This document shows, piece after piece, positions 7,073-11,115 of a stretch of 11,115 bases of DNA. The stretch is from an uncultured Flavobacteriales bacterium (GTDB taxonomy: Bacteria > Bacteroidota > Bacteroidia > CAIKAF01). The translations under genes were made by a program, and so were the position numbers. Where the stretch lies: contig CALEWF010000259.1 in NCBI GenBank assembly GCA_937925455.1, positions 1 through 11,115 of the forward strand, in the 5' to 3' direction. How positions within the stretch are numbered: the first letter of the stretch is position 1; the number at the start of each line of letters is the position of its first letter. The notes beneath the pieces were generated by a model that was not told the DNA's origin, searched no databases, and saw only the letters and a list, made by a program, of their open reading frames with translations.

Positions 7073-7113
7073 AACCAGCATGCTTACACATGAAGTGTGC
7101 TGGTTATTTTTTG
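7073..7113 (+). terminator. Rho-independent terminator after the acidic-protein gene
   Basis: An 8-bp perfect stem, AACCAGCA (7073-7080) with TGCTGGTT (7098-7105), closes a 17-nt loop that can pair further through ACAC/GTGT. It is followed by ATTTTTT. It lies about 40 nt after the TAA stop and only 7 nt before the next gene's start, so that gene probably depends on read-through or on a promoter within this stretch. Confidence 0.8.
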
Positions 7114-7119
7114 TAGCAC

Positions 7120-8109
7120 ATGATGCTCCGTAATTATACACATGATATATTTTCCATACAGTCTGAAGATGACTTTCAGCGGTTAGCACTATCGGCTTTT
7201 CGTTATCAATATGCGCATAATTTGATTTATCAAAAATATGTGGATCTGATTGAATGCAATCCTTCTAAAGTAAACGATATTTATCAGATTCCTTTTTTGC
7301 CGATATCTTTTTTTAAAAATCATCGTATTGTTTCAGGTACTCAAGAGCCTGAATTGATTTTTGGAAGCTCTGGAACTACGGGTTTGCGAAGTTTTCATTA
7401 TGTGCTTTCTGCCGATGTTTATAAAACTTCGTTACTTAAAAGTTTTGAATTGGCTTTTGGGCCTGCTTCGCAATTTGCCTATGTATGCCTTTTACCTTCA
7501 TATGCTGAGAGAAATGATTCTTCGCTGATTTACATGGCACATGAGTTGATTCAACAAAGCAAACATCCGCTCAGTGGATTTTATCTTCATGCAGAAGATA
7601 AGAAACTCATCAACGTATTGATAGAATTAGAAAAAACACAACAGCCTACCATCTTATTGGGTGTTACGTTTGCATTGCTTGATTTAGCTGCAGTTTCTCC
7701 TATGCCCTTAAAATCGATACGTATTATTGAAACCGGAGGGATGAAAGGAAGACGAAGAGAAATGGTTCGCCAGGAAGTACACGAAATTTTAAAAAAAGCA
7801 TTTTCAGTAGATGTGGTCTATTCTGAATATGGGATGACAGAATTGCTTAGCCAAGCTTATATGCATGCGGATGGCTTATTTCATGCTCCGCCCTGGATGC
7901 GTATCCTATGCCGTGAAACGGAAGACCCGTTTGCCTGGGTTCCACCAGGCAAAACCGGAGGAATCAATGTGATTGATTTGGCGAATATTTATTCATCCTG
8001 CTTTATTGAAACGCAGGATTTAGGGAAAGTATATTCAAATACATCGTTTGAAATTATCGGAAGATTTGATCATTCCGATATTCGTGGTTGCAACCTGATG
8101 GTGATTTAA
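7120..8109 (+). CDS. LuxE-like acyl-protein synthetase / adenylate-forming enzyme
   Basis: A 329-residue protein of the ANL (adenylate-forming) superfamily, closest in length and motifs to LuxE acyl-protein synthetases, which activate a fatty acid as acyl-AMP and transfer it to a cysteine. The phosphate-binding loop FGSSGTTG is at 81-88. YSEYGMTELLSQAY (234-247) matches the A5 motif that contacts the adenine/AMP. TQD at 298-300 and GRFDHSDIRG at 314-323 correspond to the ribose-binding TGD/GR region. The C-terminal catalytic-lysine domain of full-size acyl-CoA synthetases is absent, as in LuxE. No luxC or luxD homologue is nearby, so it is not evidence for bioluminescence, and the acyl substrate is unknown. 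A second Met at codon 2 makes the exact start uncertain by 3 nt. Its stop lies 3 bp from the stop of the convergent lipoprotein gene. Confidence 0.82.
   Translation: MMLRNYTHDIFSIQSEDDFQRLALSAFRYQYAHNLIYQKYVDLIECNPSKVNDIYQIPFLPISFFKNHRIVSGTQEPELIFGSSGTTGLRSFHYVLSADVYKTSLLKSFELAFGPASQFAYVCLLPSYAERNDSSLIYMAHELIQQSKHPLSGFYLHAEDKKLINVLIELEKTQQPTILLGVTFALLDLAAVSPMPLKSIRIIETGGMKGRRREMVRQEVHEILKKAFSVDVVYSEYGMTELLSQAYMHADGLFHAPPWMRILCRETEDPFAWVPPGKTGGINVIDLANIYSSCFIETQDLGKVYSNTSFEIIGRFDHSDIRGCNLMVI
7930..7953. repeat. Perfect 9-bp inverted repeat inside the LuxE-like gene
   Basis: TTTGCCTGG (7930-7938) and CCAGGCAAA (7945-7953) are perfectly complementary around a 6-nt loop. They encode the FAWVPPGKTG segment. 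No T run follows on either strand, so it is not a standard terminator. It is the strongest hairpin I noticed inside a coding region here. Confidence 0.55.
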
Positions 8110-8112
8110 ATT

Positions 8113-8772
8113 TTAGGGTTGAATACTATTACAAGTAAATTCGTCCCCTAACAATGTAACATTATTGGGACCTATCACCTGAAACTTGGTAATTTTAATA
8201 CCGCTAATTCCCGTTACTATGCTATCGCCCATGGTGCCGATACAAAAACCAAACCGAATGGGATTAATGGCATAATTTTGAGCTACCTGGGCGGTATCGG
8301 TTCCCACGATGGTTTGAGCCAATAGGTTGTTTCCAAACTTTTTAATACGAAACACACCGTTATTCCCATTGGTGTTTTTACCGCTTGTCCAATTTAACCC
8401 TATGCCAGAGTAAATATAATTTCTGGTAATTCCACAATAGACAATGGTAGTATCCAAAATTGTATCGGGTATTTCAGAATTATACATCATCATTAAAGCA
8501 TAGGTACGTCCTCCGCTTCCTGCAGCAAAGTTTTTGAAGTTGGCTATGGCTTCAAAATCTCCTGTAAAATATTGCTGGAAAATTTCGCCTCCAAACCCAG
8601 CAAAGTCATAGCCTTGTAGCGAAAGCTCCTTCGCATCAGTGTTTATTTCAATAATTACTCCATTGGACAGCCCTTCCGTATGCCACATCTTAACACACTC
8701 ATCATCATTGCAAGATGTAAAAAATAATATGACTGCAAAAATTGATGAAAATATGCTAACTATATTTTTCAT
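8113..8772 (-). CDS. Probable surface lipoprotein of unknown function
   Basis: The open frame extends to 8859, but the ATG at 8772 is preferred because it starts a lipoprotein signal peptide: MKN, a hydrophobic stretch (IVSIFSSIFAVILFF) and a lipobox-like FTSC with the lipidated cysteine at residue 21. The 219-residue precursor has CNDDEC at the cleavage site. Acidic residues right after the cysteine resemble the lipoprotein export signal that sends Bacteroidota lipoproteins to the outer-membrane surface. The mature part is glycine- and aromatic-rich with alternating hydrophobic positions (GYDFAGFGGEIFQQYFTGDF, GIGLNWTSG, GVFRIKKFG), which suggests a beta-sandwich of concanavalin-like type. 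This is inference only, and no family is recognised. It is monocistronic, convergent with the LuxE-like gene and divergent from acs. Confidence 0.82.
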   Translation of the reverse strand: MKNIVSIFSSIFAVILFFTSCNDDECVKMWHTEGLSNGVIIEINTDAKELSLQGYDFAGFGGEIFQQYFTGDFEAIANFKNFAAGSGGRTYALMMMYNSEIPDTILDTTIVYCGITRNYIYSGIGLNWTSGKNTNGNNGVFRIKKFGNNLLAQTIVGTDTAQVAQNYAINPIRFGFCIGTMGDSIVTGISGIKITKFQVIGPNNVTLLGDEFTCNSIQP

Positions 8773-8897
8773 AAGAAATATGTTTACTTGCGAATATATG
8801 AATTTTATTTCAAAAATTGAAAGATAATTTGTAGAGATTTGTAATTTATTATAGCCCAAAAGGGTATAAATGCTGTAATAATAAATTTAGAATAAAA

Positions 8898-10802
8898 ATG
8901 TACACCATGAACGATATCCGTAATTTCAATGAATATCAGAAGGCATATCAGTTAAGCCTTGCAAATCCGAAAAAATTTTGGGATGAGGTTGCACTTAATT
9001 TTTACTGGAGAAAAAAATGGGATGAAACCTTGCAATGGGATTTTATAAAACCCGATGTTAAATGGTTTCTAGGAGGCAAATTAAACATAACTGAAAATTG
9101 CTTGGATCGTCATTTGGATGTATTGGGCGATGAACCTGCTATTATTTGGGAGCCTAATCATCCGGATGAACCTAAACGAATTTTAAGTTATAACGAATTG
9201 TATCTACAAGTATGTCGTTTTGCCAACGTGCTGAAAAATCAAGGAGTGTATAAAGGCGACCGGGTATGTATTTATATGCCGATGGTGCCGGAAGTAGTCA
9301 TTGCCATGCTGGCCTGTGCCCGAATTGGAGCGGTGCATTCTGTGGTATTTGGAGGGTTTTCATCAACCGCACTTCGAGAGCGGATTGAAGATGCACAAAG
9401 CAATGTGGTAATTACCTCGGATGGGTACTATCGTGGCACAAAGCAAATACCGATGAAACAAACCGTGGATGAAGCGTTGAAACAGGTAAATATCGAACAA
9501 AAAGTGATTGTATTTCGTCATACCGGCCAACCTGTGAATATGATTTCAGGTCGGGATGTTTGGTGGCATGAAGCCATGCAAATGGCATCAAATGAATGCG
9601 AAGCCGAAGAAATGGATGCCGAGGATATGTTGTTCATTCTTTATACTTCCGGCTCAACCGGTAAGCCTAAAGGCGTGGTTCATACAACCGGTGGATACAT
9701 GGTTTACACCGGATATACATTTAAGCAAGTATTTCAGTACCGGTCCGGAGAGGTTTTTTGGTGTACGGCCGATGTAGGCTGGATTACCGGACATTCGTAT
9801 GTAGTTTATGGTCCTTTGTTGAATGGTGCAACCGTGTTGATTTTTGAAGGCGTGCCTACCTGGCCTGACCCATCGCGTTTATGGCAAGTTATTGATAAAT
9901 ATAAGGTAAATATTTTTTATACAGCACCTACAGCAATTCGGGCATTGATGGCCGAAGGAGATGATTGGTTAAAGCCGTATTCTTTGCAAAGCTTGAGAGT
10001 AATTGGTAGCGTAGGCGAACCCATCAATCAAGAAGCCTGGGAATGGTTTTATCATCAGGTGGGAAAAGGCAAATGCCCATTAGTAGATACCTGGTGGCAA
10101 ACCGAAACCGGTGGGATTATGATATCGCCTATAGCCGGTATTACACCACTAAAACCAACGTATGCGTCGCTGCCATTGCCCGGTATTCAACCCGTGATAT
10201 TGGATGCGGACGGAAAAGAAATTACCGAAAATGAAAAAGAAGGATTATTGTGTATAAAATTTCCCTGGCCTTCCATGATACGTACTACGTTTGGCGACCA
10301 TGAACGTTGCCGTAAAAATTATTTTGCGGCTTTTCCCGGCTATTACTTTACAGGAGACGGTGCCCGCCGAGATAAAGATGGATTTTATCGCATCATTGGT
10401 CGGGTGGACGATGTGATAAACGTTTCCGGGCACCGCATTGGAACTGCAGAAGTAGAAAATGCCATCAACGAGCACGAAAATGTGGTTGAATCAGCCGTAG
10501 TGGGTTATCCGCATCCTATCAAGGGGCAGGGCATTATGGCGTTTGTTATATGCAATCATCCACCGGATGATGAAGCAAAGACTAAAAAGGAAATAGGTGA
10601 AGTAGTAACTCAAATCATTGGTCCCATTGCCCGGCCAGATAAAATTTATATCGTAGAAGGATTGCCCAAAACCCGCAGCGGTAAAATCATGCGTCGCATT
10701 CTTAGGAAGATTGCCGAAGGCGATATATCGAATTTTGGTGATACCAGTACTTTGCTGGAGCCTGAGGTCGTGAAGAAAATTATACAAGCCATTAAAAATT
10801 AA
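8898..10802 (+). CDS. acs: Acetyl-CoA synthetase (AMP-forming)
   Basis: This 634-residue enzyme makes acetyl-CoA from acetate, ATP and CoA through acetyl-AMP in the cytoplasm; its length is normal for Acs. The phosphate loop TSGSTGKPKG is at 250-259. DTWWQTETGG (397-406) includes the second tryptophan (W400), equivalent to W414 of Salmonella Acs, which narrows the pocket to acetate. TGD is at 485-487 and the hinge/A8 region GRVDDVINVSGHRIG at 501-515. The catalytic lysine is K596 in TRSGK. That lysine sits in a PxxxxGK motif (590-596), the site acetylated by Pat-type enzymes in other bacteria, so post-translational control is plausible but unproven here. MYTMNDIRNF has a second Met at codon 4 as an alternative start. 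Upstream is A/T-rich with only a partial promoter match (TTTG 8838-8841, TATAAATG 8865-8872). No clear terminator follows. Confidence 0.96.
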   Translation: MYTMNDIRNFNEYQKAYQLSLANPKKFWDEVALNFYWRKKWDETLQWDFIKPDVKWFLGGKLNITENCLDRHLDVLGDEPAIIWEPNHPDEPKRILSYNELYLQVCRFANVLKNQGVYKGDRVCIYMPMVPEVVIAMLACARIGAVHSVVFGGFSSTALRERIEDAQSNVVITSDGYYRGTKQIPMKQTVDEALKQVNIEQKVIVFRHTGQPVNMISGRDVWWHEAMQMASNECEAEEMDAEDMLFILYTSGSTGKPKGVVHTTGGYMVYTGYTFKQVFQYRSGEVFWCTADVGWITGHSYVVYGPLLNGATVLIFEGVPTWPDPSRLWQVIDKYKVNIFYTAPTAIRALMAEGDDWLKPYSLQSLRVIGSVGEPINQEAWEWFYHQVGKGKCPLVDTWWQTETGGIMISPIAGITPLKPTYASLPLPGIQPVILDADGKEITENEKEGLLCIKFPWPSMIRTTFGDHERCRKNYFAAFPGYYFTGDGARRDKDGFYRIIGRVDDVINVSGHRIGTAEVENAINEHENVVESAVVGYPHPIKGQGIMAFVICNHPPDDEAKTKKEIGEVVTQIIGPIARPDKIYIVEGLPKTRSGKIMRRILRKIAEGDISNFGDTSTLLEPEVVKKIIQAIKN

Positions 10803-10856
10803 TGATCGTTCAAAATTTGTTTATAACTTCTTCTTTCTTTCATTATTTTTTTGCTG

Positions 10857-10876
10857 TGCTTAATGGCTAATAAGCA
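10857..10876. repeat. Small hairpin in the gap after acs
   Basis: TGCTTA (10857-10862) and TAAGCA (10871-10876) form a 6-bp inverted repeat with an 8-nt loop. A T run precedes rather than follows it, so it is a poor terminator for acs. It may lie in the leader of the next gene. The rest of the 127-bp gap shows only short competing stems (CAGG/CCTG and AGGC/GCCT, 10875-10895) and no recognisable riboswitch. Confidence 0.25.
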
Positions 10877-10929
10877 GGCGGAACCTGAAAAGCCTTGAAA
10901 GAGAGTAGGGAGAATTAAATTTTTAAATT

Positions 10930-11115
10930 ATGAGAGGATTTTTAACAATTTCATTTGTAATGATTTTTTTAAGCAAATCATTTGCAGTACCGATAACTGT
11001 TCATTATGTATCACCTGATGGTTGTCATATTCTGATAGAAGGTGATTTATCATCAGTTGGATTTACTGGAACTATTACTGGGTGGGGTGGAGAACATTGT
11101 TTTACAGGTAAAGGA
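10930..11115 (+). CDS. Secreted protein, N-terminal fragment
   Basis: The first 62 codons of a gene that runs off the window. MRGFLTISFVMIFLSKSFAV is a good signal peptide, with predicted cleavage after SFA (residue 19). The mature start, VPITVHYVSPDGCHILIEGD, is beta-rich and continues through GFTGTITGWGGEHCFTG, with two cysteines (at residues 32 and 57) that could form a disulphide. No domain can be named from this much sequence. A T9SS sorting domain would be expected at the missing C terminus if it resembles the other exported proteins here, but that is untested. The upstream sequence is A/T-rich with no Shine-Dalgarno site that would decide the start. Confidence 0.75.
   Translation, partial: MRGFLTISFVMIFLSKSFAVPITVHYVSPDGCHILIEGDLSSVGFTGTITGWGGEHCFTGKG

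Noticed and set aside
7120..8109. Bioluminescence (lux) locus
   Set aside because: Only a LuxE-like enzyme is present, with no luciferase, reductase or transferase gene nearby, and LuxE-like proteins occur widely outside lux operons.
8773..8859. N-terminal extension of the lipoprotein gene from 8859
   Set aside because: It would bury the lipoprotein signal peptide 29 residues inside the protein; the ATG at 8772 places it at the N terminus.
10857..10900. Possible riboswitch or structured leader before the last gene
   Set aside because: Only short, mutually exclusive stems (TGCTTA/TAAGCA, CAGG/CCTG, AGGC/GCCT) are visible and none matches a known riboswitch core I can recognise.
1..11115. CRISPR array, insertion sequence, prophage, toxin-antitoxin or defence island
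   Set aside because: No spaced repeats, transposase or integrase motifs, terminal inverted repeats or small paired toxin/antitoxin frames were found on either strand. Gene content is mainly housekeeping, envelope and signalling.

Overview
The window looks like ordinary chromosomal DNA from a Bacteroidota (Bacteroidetes) species, probably an environmental, gliding-lineage relative (Cytophagia/Chitinophagia/Saprospiria type; the exact class cannot be read from the sequence). Three things support this: two proteins end in type A sorting domains of the type IX secretion system (T9SS); starts are preceded by A/T-rich sequence instead of Shine-Dalgarno sites; and one good promoter fits the Bacteroidetes TTTG / TAnnTTTG pattern. 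Base composition is AT-rich and looks even throughout. I see no insertion sequence, integrase, phage gene, CRISPR array, tRNA or rRNA.

Layout. (1) Positions 3-320 are the 3' end of a secreted T9SS cargo protein, followed by a clear hairpin terminator. (2) Positions 511-4761 form a plus-strand cluster: a membrane-anchored protein with three PASTA domains, a 764-residue T9SS-exported protein, and an RluD-type 23S rRNA pseudouridine synthase. The genes are closely spaced and probably share transcription. (3) Positions 4741-6543 carry, on the minus strand, an OmpR/PhoB-type response regulator followed by its PhoR-like histidine kinase. The kinase gene's 3' end overlaps the synthase gene's 3' end by 21 bp. 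(4) The 6544-6780 gap is a divergent control region holding a promoter and AT-rich repeats. It separates the two-component operon from a small, extremely acidic 83-residue protein that ends in its own terminator. (5) Positions 7120-8109 encode a LuxE-like adenylate-forming enzyme, almost abutting a convergent gene for a lipoprotein (8113-8772). (6) Positions 8898-10802 encode a full-length acetyl-CoA synthetase, transcribed divergently from the lipoprotein. (7) Positions 10930-11115 are the start of a further secreted protein cut by the window edge.

Functionally the window mixes housekeeping (rRNA modification, acetate activation), envelope and secretion biology (PASTA protein, T9SS cargo, probable surface lipoprotein) and signalling (two-component system). 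I found no convincing evidence of a new defence, mobile or biosynthetic system. The items most worth a second look are the Asp/Glu-rich protein divergent from the two-component operon, the repeat-rich region between them, and several small architectural details listed as findings.
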